Positions 11,876 through 22,549 of a stretch of DNA of 64,000 bases are shown here, in pieces (within the stretch, counting starts at the first letter, position 1; each line of letters opens with the position of its first letter). The translations under genes and the position numbers were made by a program. The stretch is from positions 1,533,501 through 1,597,500 of the forward strand of contig JAUIRK010000993.1 in the NCBI GenBank assembly GCA_030549495.1. Reading direction: 5' to 3'. The notes below the pieces were generated by a model, which was not told the DNA's origin, did not search any database, and was given only the letters and a program-made list of their open reading frames with translations. The stretch comes from Nectonema munidae. Taxonomy: Eukaryota > Nematomorpha > Nectonematoida > Nectonematidae.

Positions 11876-14800
11876 GTAATCTTTTTCTTCCTTTTTCCTT
11901 ATATATTGTATATATATACACTGAAGTATTCAGAAAATTATTTTAAAGGAGGGGGAGGGGGTGCTTTAAATTTAGAAAGGTCAAAAGTTATCATCATTTC
12001 CTTTAAAAGCAAATTTGTATTATATTCAATTTCTTATATGTATCTATTTACAAAAATTACTATTTCAAATAAACTGCAACGCAAACAAACCAGGGGCGCA
12101 CGTCCAATGTGTTTTCAGGGGGGGGGGCGAAAATGACCGTTTTCTCTGTATCAACTCTTCTTTTCTTTGAGATGCTTCATAAATATTCATTTTACGCAAT
12201 GAAATCTAAGTTTTTATTATTCTATTTTTGACTTTTTGTTCAACTTTTTAAAGCTTAATTTGAAAAATCGTGAAAAAATGTGTGCTTTTTAACGCGCATT
12301 TTTATGAACTATAAAAATGAATTCAACACTCGTTAATTCAAAATTTATTAACCTAGATCCTTAATTATTATCCGTACACAAATAATCATTTTTTTCATCT
12401 TAAAATTCTTCCCTCCCTTTTCACATTTTGAATATGCGAGAAATAAAAGATGAAGATTTTTTAATAAAAATTATTGAAATCGTTAACTTTTTGGTAAAAT
12501 ATTTGAGTTATATTTGTTATGTTGGAGTAATATGTGCGTATATTTTAATATAAACTGCGTAAAATTTGACAACAAAATCATTGTTTTTTCACAACATTAC
12601 GTTAATTTGATTATCCGATTAGTTTTTCAAATGTTCTGTACCGCTTAACGAGGTTTAACTGTACGTTGATATACAATTTTTGAAGTAAATACGAGTTCAC
12701 CCTTTCAGGCATTGATTTTCTTCAATTAATCGCCTACCTTCTTTTTCAAAGGGTTTTTACATACATTAACCCTTTGAGGACCGGTGGCATACTTGTGTCC
12801 CAAAAAATTGAAATCGTCTGCTTTAGATAAATAAAATTGCATTGAAAAATAAAGCAGACGATTAGTCTTCAACATTCCAGTCCTCAAAGGGTTAAGTAGA
12901 CGATTTTTATAAAACCCATTTTGGACCGAACAAAGTAGACGACTTTAGTAATTCCTATTTAATTCTATTTAAATCTTTGGTGACATAAACAATTTTACCT
13001 TCGTCTGCTTTTTTAAATAGTTTTGTATATGAATCTTCTGCTTCTTAATAAATATCGTCTGATTTTTCTGGTCACGAAAGGGTTAAAGTAAGAATTCGTC
13101 TGCGTTCCCTTTGAGAACATTGGTCTTAAATGGGTTAATCGGACTTTAAATAAATCACTAAAAGTAGAATGAAAAGCATACGAATTAAAATTATATTTAT
13201 ATTCAATTTTTAATCTTATTTTTTTCTTTACTATAATTCAGAGATCACCCAGTTTTGCAATCTCACGAAGCTCTCATCTTATAGCTAGAGTTCTTTATGA
13301 CCACTAAATCTTAAAGTAGAAGCTTAACTACTTTATAAAACCTGTATTTCTGTTAACTCTTTGAGGGTCAGCGCGTGACACCAGTCGCTCAAGAAATTAA
13401 TATGCCTGCTTTTAAAAAAATAAAATTGTATTATGAAAAGAAAGCTAATGATCGCCTGCAAAATTCTGCTCCTCAAAACGTTAAAAGGCGAATTAAATGC
13501 TTGCCAACTTTTTCTTTTGATAGGTTTTCATTGAAAGACAAGTCATGTTTAAATCTTAAAATTAATTATTTGAAGACAAAATGGTGTTGAGTCTTAAAGT
13601 AATTTATAATAAAAAAATGCTAACGGATTTGAATGCTTTGCAGCAATAAAATTTTTTCCACTCACCAGTCACCACTGATTGTCGCGACCAGTGTATTTCT
13701 TTGCTAAAATGCCATGTACAGAAGTGAGGTTAGCGTTGCACTTTTTTCTACAGATATCTTCACTCTCTTCATAGTCTGTATACTGTTTTTTCATTAGTAG
13801 GAAATGATATAACAGGAGAAGCCAATCTCTTTGCCAGTCATGGATTGGAACAATTTTTTGAAAGATTGTCTCGTAAGAAGTTGAAAGAAAAATTATCTCA
13901 CTTTTTATCCGGCCTTGGAACCGATATTACATCTGACAAAAATAATAGGTATTTCTTACTTTTATATTTCATTTTTTGATGTCGTAGTCATGGCCGGTGC
14001 TAGGAATTGCTGGACCCAATTAGAAATCTGATAGCGGGGCCGGACTCTACATGCTAAAATTTATCAGTGTTTATATTTCATATAAAAAACACATACAAAC
14101 CAAAAAAAAATAGACATTTAATGCTTGGTATAAAAAAATTTAAAGCCAATATGGATACTTTTATTGTTTTACTTTAATCATTAATGGCGGCAAATTAAGC
14201 AATTACATATACTCCTTTAGAAAAAGATTCTTCTAGCTTTGTTATTAGCAAAATCTTTCAAAATATTTTAAATATCAACAGCTTTAGCAATCTCGCTTTC
14301 TATATGCCAAACTTTTAAGTCTTTCTTATGAAACCGTAGACCTCAAGTTACTTTATATTATAAATACAGTATATGATACAATACAGAAGCCCCACAGGCG
14401 CGGACCCCTTTCAAGGCACGGGCCCAATTTGATAACATTGGTCAAATCGGCCCTGGTCGTAGTTTACTTTTTATCAATTTAGCCCGTTTAATTTTAAGTT
14501 TATGACTGAACTCAATAGAAATTCATTAAAATCATCCCATCCGTCTTCTACTTAACGTTTTAATATTGATGATAATAAACGCTCTTTAACCCTTTTGGGC
14601 AGAACAGGAAGCAAGTGTTCCAAGAAATGAAAATCCTTTTCTTTAAATATATAACATTTAATTGAGAAGAGCAAAGGATTAGTCTTCAAAATCGCGGTCC
14701 TCAAAGGATTTAAAGGCGATTAAATGAAATGTTATAAAAATTTGCATAAAAAAACTAGGCTCAATCGACATCACTCATAAAGATTTGATTCTCACTCCGT

Positions 14801-17622
14801 TCCATGAAATCATATCCATTACTATTGGTGAACGTTAAGGTACCATTCGTTTCTTTCATTGAGAAGGCAGATTTCAGTCGCAATTGTGCCTTAACAATTT
14901 TTTTTCAAGAGAGAGGGCAACAAGGCCCCTGGAGCAAATCCGAGATCTTATAGTAACAATGTCAAATTTAACTCACGTCATCGTGATGATGGATACACAT
15001 GTACAAACTTACCATATAAATAAAATATAAAGATAATTGCCTGTAATGGATGCTCTAATCGCTGAAAAGTTTTAGAAATATTTGAAGCCTTCATTTTTCT
15101 CTCCTCACAACCCACTGTAAGAATGAAAAACAGTTGGTATTCTTTCATTCCGAAGAATGTTTTTGTTGTGCTGAAAATAGATACACATAAATTGGGTTTT
15201 CTTTGACCAGAAAATTTTGATGGTTCACAAATTAGATACTCGTAAATCTTGCGTGCACAACACATGAAGTGATGCATTCAGAAAATTATTTGGGGGGGGG
15301 GGGGGCTCTTAAAAATAATCATTATAACTAGGTGGTTATTATTATAATGAAATTGGAAGGCAAACAAATATATAAGATCGATACTTCATTTTAAAGATGG
15401 CACTGTATATGTATATGTCGTTGTTATAAAGAGAATCTGGTATGACTGACAATCGTAGTTGTAATTTATTTATTTTTTGAACAAGCTCATTACGCCACCT
15501 GATAGAAAATCCTCCAATCTGCGGCAAAGAATTGCGAAGTTTACCCGTTTCGGCATTAAGCGGCTTCCGTCTACATCCTGGAGCGATTCCCGAAGAGTAC
15601 CGAAACTTGTTGAACGTTGACACACAGCCTTCGTCTTTTGAAGAGTCCTATAACAAATCAGATCATTCTCAGCTTAAAAAGCCAGAGCCATCATCTCTTA
15701 AGCGAACTAGGACTTTGGGTAAGTAATCAAAAATAGTTATTTATATCCTGAAATGAGTGTCAAAGTTTGTATTGATCCATTTTCATACCCATAAGCGTTG
15801 GAACCGTGGTGGTTAACTTCGCTTAGCCCAGTACTTTTAGCCTAAATCTGAGAAAAAGAATTAATGTTTAAACTTAAAAAAAAACAAAATGACACTTTTA
15901 TTGAACGGGATATGTGCATGCAGTCACGTAGCCAGCCATGGGGCACTTGGAGCCGGGCCCTTCCATCTAATTTATGGACCCTACTATCAAAAATGTGAAA
16001 TAATGAATTAATATTTGACAATGGGCTTATACTAACAATATAAAGCAAATAAAATCAAAATATAGAAAAATTTTTGATATACTGTTAACTTTATTAAGAT
16101 GCGCCTTCTACCTGTAATAAGAAAACCAATTTACAATAAAAAATTTCTCTTTGCTATGAGAAACGAAGATGAGAAATATTAACCATTGTAAAATCTAAAA
16201 CCTCAACAAAGAAATAGGACACAAGTAGAGAAAGGAGTTTATAAAGACAAAGAGAAGAGTTGTTATAAGCAGTATTGGTTGCGTTAATTTTAGACAAAGC
16301 CAGTAGGTAAGCATGTATATTAGTGCCCCATTTGGCCCCTCCAAATATAAATTTCTGGCTACGTTACTGTGTGTATGTATAAAATATAAATAATCATAAA
16401 ATAAAAATGTGTTGAAACAGTTGAAGTAGATTTTATCTGTTGCTTAAAGCGCAACTTTTTTATAAAATGATAATGTCCTTTTCTCATTACCCTTATCTAA
16501 AGTTTTGAAAATTATTTGCCTATTAATTTTAGTATATATACAAACAAAGAAATTGACAAAAGTAACATATAATCCATAAACGCAATTTGAATTCTTGAAG
16601 TACGGTTTGCAAAGGGCTTTACCTAGTTTGCATTCAGTTATATTACGTCGTTAACGACCAGAGTCAACTATAATAGACTTTATAAAGTATGATCGTCTCG
16701 TTTAGAAATTCTTTTTAACCCAAATCGTTTGCTTTACTTTCGATATTGTCTGCTTATTCTGGTCGTTAACAGGTTAAAATAGGCATTTAAAGCAAAGCGG
16801 GGAATAGCGGGGAAGGCTTTCCACGTCTTTGAAAAGTGACATATTTTCTTTACATTTTGCTTGAAAATAGCATTTTGATTCGCTGATACTTCTGATTTTA
16901 CCGCATCATGAAACAAAAAAGTATGCGCCATATAAAGGACATAAATAATAATTCATGCCCCAAAAATTGAATTACCGAGCACTGACACTGGGAAAAATTC
17001 CCCTTGTAAAAATGAGCAAAGATTTAAAACCAAAGATCGTAATTAAAAAACTTGTTTGTTAATTTTTTTAGTTATTCCTACTGTGTATTTTCTTGAAACC
17101 AAATAAATATTTTTTTTATTTTGCCCATGACGCTGCCAAAAACTTATCTTTCTTTCACTCGAGATAGAACTGTTCAAGAATGAGCAACTTATAGAGAATG
17201 TTTTATTTGTTTCGCTAAAAGATGCACTGATCAATATGACAAAGTATGCAAAAGAAGCATTTCCATTCGACTTGCAATTCTTTACATACTTCTTCTTGTA
17301 TCGATATCTATATATATGATATTGTGCTTATATATGTGTTTCTCAACATAAAGTCAATGAAAACAAACTAATTATGATTTATTATATGTTCAAAAGGTAT
17401 ATAATGTAGTAGCTGAATCAGGGTTAATGTTTGAGAACTTTTTGCTTTTTTTTATTATTATATTTTGTGTTTACATTTAATTCTTTTTTGCGTTGTGTAT
17501 TGATAAATTAAATACACTTTCTAATTTCATATTTTACTCCTTAACTATTTGTTTTATTTTTAGAAATGAATACTGTTGACTTCATGGAAAACATAGCACC
17601 CAAGAGAAAGAAGAAAGAATAA
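11710..17622 (+). CDS. MED19: Mediator complex subunit 19 (four coding exons)
   Basis: MED19 is a head-associated subunit of the nuclear Mediator complex that links transcription regulators to RNA polymerase II. Coding exons are 11710-11875, 13801-13948, 15486-15718 and 17564-17622. All introns are GT-AG and the phases (1, 2, 1) join without a stop to give 202 codons including the stop, or 201 residues. Diagnostic family features are PFYLLSDID (about 47-55), the amphipathic block HGLEQFFERLSRKKLKEKLSHF, NNSSLRHLIENPPICGKEL spanning the exon 2/3 join, and SGFRLHPGAIPEEYR in exon 3. Animal MED19 normally ends in a long Lys/Arg-rich tail; here only a short one, APKRKKKE, is predicted. The exon 4 call rests on phase and a good acceptor. 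An AATAAA lies at 17764. The ATG follows an acceptor-like TTTCCCAG, so a 5'UTR intron or leader splicing is possible. Confidence 0.9.
12770..12891. mobile_element. TTAA-flanked MITE (piggyBac type), copy 1
   Basis: A 122-bp element with terminal inverted repeats CCCTTTGAGGACYGG, flanked on both sides by TTAA, the piggyBac target duplication. Inside, GTCTGCTTTA and its complement form a second stem, so nearly the whole element can fold. It lies in MED19 intron 1. Confidence 0.8.
13357..13480. mobile_element. TTAA-flanked MITE, copy 2
   Basis: A 124-bp diverged relative of the element at 12770. It has TTAA at 13353-13356 and 13481-13484, a left end CTCTTTGAGGGTCAG and a right end CTGCTCCTCAAAACG. 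It also lies in MED19 intron 1. Confidence 0.65.
13801..13948 (+). CDS. MED19: MED19 coding exon 2
   Basis: The acceptor is TCATTAGTAG and the donor is GTATTT. Joining to exon 1 yields Arg-Asn-Asp-Ile-Thr-Gly-Glu-Ala-Asn-Leu, equivalent to the ELTG..NL motif of the family. The Lys-rich KKLKEKL helix follows. The exon ends inside the Asn-Asn-Ser-Ser stretch. Confidence 0.9.
13989..14455. mobile_element. hAT MITE with exact 8-bp duplication
   Basis: Ends are CATGGCCGGTGCTAGG on the left and, read inward, CAGGGCCGATTTGACC on the right. The flanking duplication GTCGTAGT is identical at 13981-13988 and 14456-14463. The 467-bp element has no coding capacity and sits 33 bp after the exon 2 donor of MED19. 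Confidence 0.85.
14590..14709. mobile_element. TTAA-flanked MITE, copy 3
   Basis: A 120-bp element between TTAA at 14586-14589 and 14710-14713. The left end is CCCTTTTGGGCAGAACAGG and the right end reads inward ATCCTTTGAGGACCGCG. It belongs to the same family as the elements at 12770 and 13357 and lies in MED19 intron 2. Confidence 0.7.
15273..15405. mobile_element. Fragment of the GCATATTCAG MITE family
   Basis: GCATTCAGAAAATTATTT plus a poly-G run, then GGAAGGCAAACAAATATATAAG, resembles the complete 231-bp copy at 37097-37327. A similar partial copy lies near 11924-12090. The ends are incomplete here. Confidence 0.5.
15486..15718 (+). CDS. MED19: MED19 coding exon 3
   Basis: It begins after AACAAG. 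Read in phase it gives SSLRHLIENPPICGKEL and then LSGFRLHPGAIPEEYR, the most conserved part of MED19. The C-terminal part is Ser/Lys-rich linker. The donor is GTAAGT at 15719. Confidence 0.92.
15921..16369. mobile_element. hAT MITE in MED19 intron 3
   Basis: Terminal inverted repeats CAGTCACGTAGCCAG and, read inward, CAGTAACGTAGCCAG flank 449 bp of non-coding sequence. The target duplication is TGTGCATG at 15913-15920 against TGTGTATG at 16370-16377, one transition apart. Confidence 0.8.
16655..16765. mobile_element. TTAA-flanked MITE, second subfamily
   Basis: A 111-bp sequence with inverted ends CGACCAGA and TCTGGTCG, flanked by TTAA at 16651-16654 and 16766-16769. The ends differ from the CCCTTTGAGGAC subfamily. 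It lies in MED19 intron 3. Confidence 0.6.
17564..17622 (+). CDS. MED19: MED19 coding exon 4 and stop
   Basis: It follows a long pyrimidine tract and TTTTTAG. In phase it encodes EMNTVDFMENIAPKRKKKE and then TAA. The basic end matches the expected nature of the MED19 tail but is far shorter than in insects or vertebrates. A longer alternative tail cannot be excluded. Confidence 0.75.
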
Positions 17623-17763
17623 ATATCTCCTTCGTTTATTTGATCGATTTATTTTTTATGATTTCGTTTAGCCTCTAAAATGTACATTTCCTTCGTTTAA
17701 CATATTTATTATCACATGGATATTATTGATTGCTTGTTACTTCGCCATGCCTTTTTTCATCTC

Positions 17764-17769
17764 AATAAA
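17764..17769 (+). terminator. Poly(A) signal of MED19
   Basis: A canonical AATAAA lies about 140 bp after the MED19 stop codon. A TG-rich stretch (TTTGATGGAACTTCGCTTTG) lies 20-40 bp downstream, as expected for a cleavage site. Confidence 0.6.
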
Positions 17770-17789
17770 AATGTACACATCTTTGATGG

Positions 17790-19627
17790 AACTTCGCTTT
17801 GTAAAAAATTGTTTTAGTCATGCAAAAATTTTACATATTTCGCAAGGCCGTTCCCTAAATATGTCCATAATATAAAATATTTAATAAGAAATCCAAATAA
17901 GTAATAGTAAAGTAAAATTTAATTGGTTAAATCATTGTTTATAAATAATTAGAACATTTTATTATTTTCATACAGTCCTCTTGTTAAACCTGGTGCTTTA
18001 AATTTTAAATGCCAATCTTTTTTTATATATATAAACAAAGATTACTACATTTTTTTGTTTTACATAACTTTGTTTCTTTATATGAGACTCACCATGATAT
18101 AGAATAGTGATTATAGAAAAAAAGCTTGATATAATAGGATATTGAGATTGTAATAAATATTTTTCTTATACCTTATTTTGGTTTTGATCGAACTAAAGAA
18201 GATAATATACATATTCATATATCTTGAATAGCGAATAATAGATATATTAATAGAAATATTTGATATACATAATTCAATATCTTGAATATAAGTACAATTT
18301 TTATTGTACGCGCAAAAATGACACCAAAAGTCTTTTGATAAAAATGTAGTTATAAAAACTCGAAGATATTTTGTCTTTACTGAATTAATTAATTTTTTTT
18401 CAAAGTTATTATAATATAAAAGTTTTAATTAGTTGTGCACCTGTTATAAATATTTTAGTATTCAGTTAAGTTTATATTTAACTAGGCGAGTAAAATTTGA
18501 GAAAACCTTAGATAAATTCATTCCAAAAATAACTCATCATGCGCCTTATTTCTATGCTCAGAGTGGGTATTATATCCATTCAACTTCAGTTAGTTATTGC
18601 GGAAAAATGAAATGCCCCAACTCCCCTTTTTATTACTTCATCACGACCATAAACACCTACAAGAGGGAATTGAAGTACTCTTCTCGTCCTAATCCATCAT
18701 AGTCCACATTTAACAAATAAACGATGTTGCACGCCAGACTCAATGACTTCCCCTTTTCATTGCTGATCTTTAGAAGCTTCTGTGAACTTGCAAGATCTTC
18801 CTTTTAATTAATCCTTGCACATGAACTAACTTTCCATAAAAAATCGAGACAAAGCTTTTATAGCAAAAATAGTATACCCTAATTCTTTCATTAGGGTACG
18901 GTGGACATGATCTAGAGTTACATAGAGTAAGAAAATTTTAATCCTCTTTCCTCACATCCTTCCATTATGCTCTCCATAACACTTCGTTATGCTCTCCCAC
19001 ATTCCCTTTGAGGATGCTCCGATGTATAATCTTCAAACGAAAAGGTATTTACAACAAATATCCTATCCTTCAAATACTTCATAATTTCTGGGCGTGTCGA
19101 TGAAGATGACATCGCTTCCAAGCTTTGGAAAAGAATATTGTGTGATAAATCACTGCCCGTTTCTGTTATGTCTGTCGAGAATGGTATAGCGACTCTCGTC
19201 TTGTACGACACAGTTGTGAAGCATGACTTGTTCGAGCTGCAAAAGAATATTGCCACAAACTTCTTTTCGAGCATGCTTGAAATTGGAGATATTCGACACT
19301 AAATAAATCTTGTGGTTACGAGACAAAAGGGGTGTTGAATCGTTAAAGTCCTTTAGAAATAACAGCCTAACATATTTAAACTCTATGTGGTGTTTTTATG
19401 TATTGGTTAATTTAATTAGAATCTGAGAGAGAATGTCTTCTAGGAAATTATGTTTTCGGAGTTAGAGATTAAAACAATCTTTCAAAATCGAAGGAATGTG
19501 TTCAATTAAATGCTCTTTTATGATATGGTTTGGATAGGTTCTGTTGTTCGTTCTTTTTTATTTGACAATATGGGACTGATATTCGTGGATTCTATGGAAT
19601 AAAGTCCTCTTGTGCTTGCCAACGTAA
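17790..19627. other. Intergenic DNA with one unassigned open stretch
   Basis: No recognised gene. On the minus strand 19274-18987 is open for 95 residues, with mixed composition (TETGSDLSHNILFQSLEAM); I do not recognise it and see no splice context. A small stem TACCCTAAT/ATTAGGGTA occurs near 18875-18900. The rest is AT-rich. Confidence 0.4.
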
Positions 19628-19629
19628 TA

Positions 19630-21898
19630 CAGTAAAACCTGTCAACAACGGGCCCTCTCACTAAGGACTCCCTTTGAGCAGCGACTAAAACTTTAACTAA
19701 AGAGAAACTTTTTATTTAAACATACTTTTTCACTGTATTATGCCACCCTGATCACTGCGACATACGACCGTAAATTCGCTATTTTTAAAAAAATTTTAAC
19801 TTTGAAGGGCGACTTTCTGTTTAATTTCAAAGTTTTACCAGTTTTAAAATGGCCTTTTCGGGTACAAATTTTACTACATTATAAATCGGTAGCTCTCAAA
19901 TATTTTGAAAATTTAGTATATTTTTGAGGTGGTGAGCAGTGAAGATTTTAGATTTTTAGAATTTAAGGGTAGAACAGATGGTAAACATTTTTTTAAGAAA
20001 TTTCATAAATCAGATGAACAATTTACCTAATCTTTTTATTATTTATAGGTTTATTTGTTTTTTTAATTATCGTAAAAAACCATATACGTTGACTAAATTA
20101 TTTTTATCTCTATATAAATAAATTTTGAAAAAATTGAAGAACTAGTTGTGGTTGAATACTGAGAAAATTATCAGGAAATCGATTGATTAATTATAAAACT
20201 TCAGTTGAACATAAATTATCCAAACTAAAATAATTGTAAATAAATAATAGATTACCATATTTTTCAAAAATTCAGCATTTTTTTTATAAAATAGTAAAAT
20301 TAAGGAAGATGAGGAGGCAAAAGGGAGGAGGGGGAGAACATGAGATCCGAGTAACAAACTTGTTGGAGGGGGCATGGCATCTGTTACTCTATTCTGAGCC
20401 GCCACTGACGGTAAGCCTTTCCATTTTAATCAATGTTTTTGTGATTAATGTAAAAAATTCATCAATTGATTTTTAACAGGAACATTCATATCAAACTAGT
20501 GGTGATTTACTTAAAAGGAGTTTATAATTGGTGTAATAAATGTAACTGATTATAACTAAATTGAAGAGTTTTTTTTAATTTAATTTGATTTTAACTTCCA
20601 AAACCAGTAGTCATTTGAAAAAAAATTATTCCAATTTTTGGAGTTATGATTCAAGAAAAAGCTAGATGGATTGCAAAAAAAAGATGTATCACATTTTAAA
20701 GCTTCTAACGGGTGACTGGAATGTTTCTTGAAAAGAAAAGATATTATACTAGTAAATTTACGCTGAAAGTAATCTTCTGTGGATCAAAATGTTGTGAATG
20801 ATTGGATTAATCTAGTTGATTCAATATGTGAAGGCTATGATATAAAAAAACGTGTTTAACGCAGACGATATAGAGCTGTTGTACAAAGTTTCACCTTTTA
20901 GATCTATGGTTTTGAAAAATGATAAATGTAAAAATGGTAAAAATCAAAGCTGCGTCTAACAATTCTTTTATGTTGTAATACTTCTAGTGAAAAGTTAAAC
21001 CCTCTCATTATAGACAGTAGTGAAAAACCTCGTTGCTTAAAAAATATTTCTCTCTCTCTCTCTCTCAACTTTGGGAGTAAGATACTTCTAGAACAAAAAA
21101 TCCTGGATGACTGGTTTAATTTTTTGAATTGGCTCCAAATAATTAATAATCAAATGATCAAACAGAAGCGATCAATTTTGTTGTTAGTAGATAACGTCAC
21201 AGCTCATAGAAGTATTATGCTCTTTAACATCAAAGTTGTTTTCTTACCTCCAAATACAACAGCATCTACGCAACCATTGGACATTGGCGTCATCAAAAAT
21301 TTTATATCATTCTATAGAAAAGAATTTCTCAATCAGGTAATTATAAGAATTGATGAAGATGAAAATCCATTTGATGCTTTAAAGAAAATTAATCTACTAG
21401 ATGTTTTTATTTGGATTAAGAAAGCTTGGGATTATGTAGAGATTTCAACAATTAGCAACTGTTTCGAAAAGTGTGGACTTAAAGTTTCAATCCATCAAAA
21501 CGTTGATGAGCGTGTTTCACTTCCCAGGGAGTGTTATGTTTTGCTTGAGCAACTGGTAAGAGTTCATTCATTTTGATAAAGATTTAGAAACTTGTTGAGA
21601 TGAAGAAGATACTTTCTGTGTTTCAGCAGTTGATGTGGATATAGATGATGATGATATTGATAATGAAAATTCAATTACTGAAGACAAGACTTCTGCAATT
21701 CAAGCAAAAAGCTTTTACAGAGATTCTCAATACAAATCGAGAACAAAAATTTATATGGAAGAGCAAAGTCTCCTATAAAATGCGTGGAACAACATCGTTT
21801 TTCCAATTTGAAACAAACAAAGCTTGGTTCATTTTTAAATAAACAGTTTTAAATATGCTTTTTTATGACATGAACAAGTTTCAGGGGTTTATCAACTG
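19630..21898 (+). mobile_element. pogo/Tigger DNA transposon, decayed
   Basis: The left end TACAGTAAAACCTGTCAACA and the right end read inward TACAGTTGATAAACCCC include the TA target site and the CAGT start typical of Tigger elements. The + strand at 21124-21576 encodes the DDE_1 catalytic block: LLLVDNVTAHRS (second Asp), FLPPNTTASTQPLDIGVIKNF (third Asp region) and a following helix-rich tail. Upstream, the CENP-B-type DNA-binding half is only traceable as broken frames around 20640-21000. The element is about 2.27 kb, close to the usual length for the family. It is inactive by frame disruption. Confidence 0.85.
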
Positions 21899-22549
21899 TA
21901 CTGCTCTAATTTTTTGCAACCCATCTCTACAACGACTATCTGTGAGATATGACCGAAACTATGTGCAAAAAACCTAGGTTTTATAAGAAAGGTTTTTTTT
22001 GAACAATAATGAATTCGTGGATTTTAGTGGTTTTGTTGTTGAATTGGGACTTGAAATAATTTTTCTATTTAAGGATTAAAATTATGTTATTTTTTCAAAA
22101 TCTTTGGCAATTTTTTAAAGTAACATTTATCAAAAGTGTGTGATACGTAAGTTTTTTAATGATTGATTGAAACTTGAGTTTTATTTATAAACTCATCTTT
22201 TTGATTGAAATTTCCCAACATAACGAGAATGATAGTTGTTACAAAGAAACGTTCCTAGTTGATATTTATTTTATTCTTTTCACTTGATAAATAAAAGTTA
22301 TCTTCTCTAAATATATTTTTTTATTTAATAAAATTTGTACTTATTCTAACAACTTACAATTTTGAAATATTAAATTTGTAATAGTTTTGGAAATAAGCTC
22401 CCTAAATATTTATAAAAATATTGGATTGCTAAGGATGTCAAAGCACTTTCCAAAATCAATTGATATGCTTGCAAACTGCTTGTTAAAGACTAGTTGAAGA
22501 TCGTTCGAGAGCGTTGTTGAAAGCTTGAAGACGGTTTAAGCTTGACAAG

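Noticed and set aside
11710-12136. Longer read-through of MED19 exon 1 into downstream frames
   Set aside because: The donor at 11876 and family alignment show the exon ends at residue 55; the continuation is AT- and G-run sequence.
15342-15623. Minus-strand open frame over MED19 exon 3
   Set aside because: Shadow of the conserved + strand exon.
19937-20412. hAT MITE nested in the Tigger element, based on a right end GAGCCGCCACTG
   Set aside because: No convincing left end or 8-bp duplication could be found.
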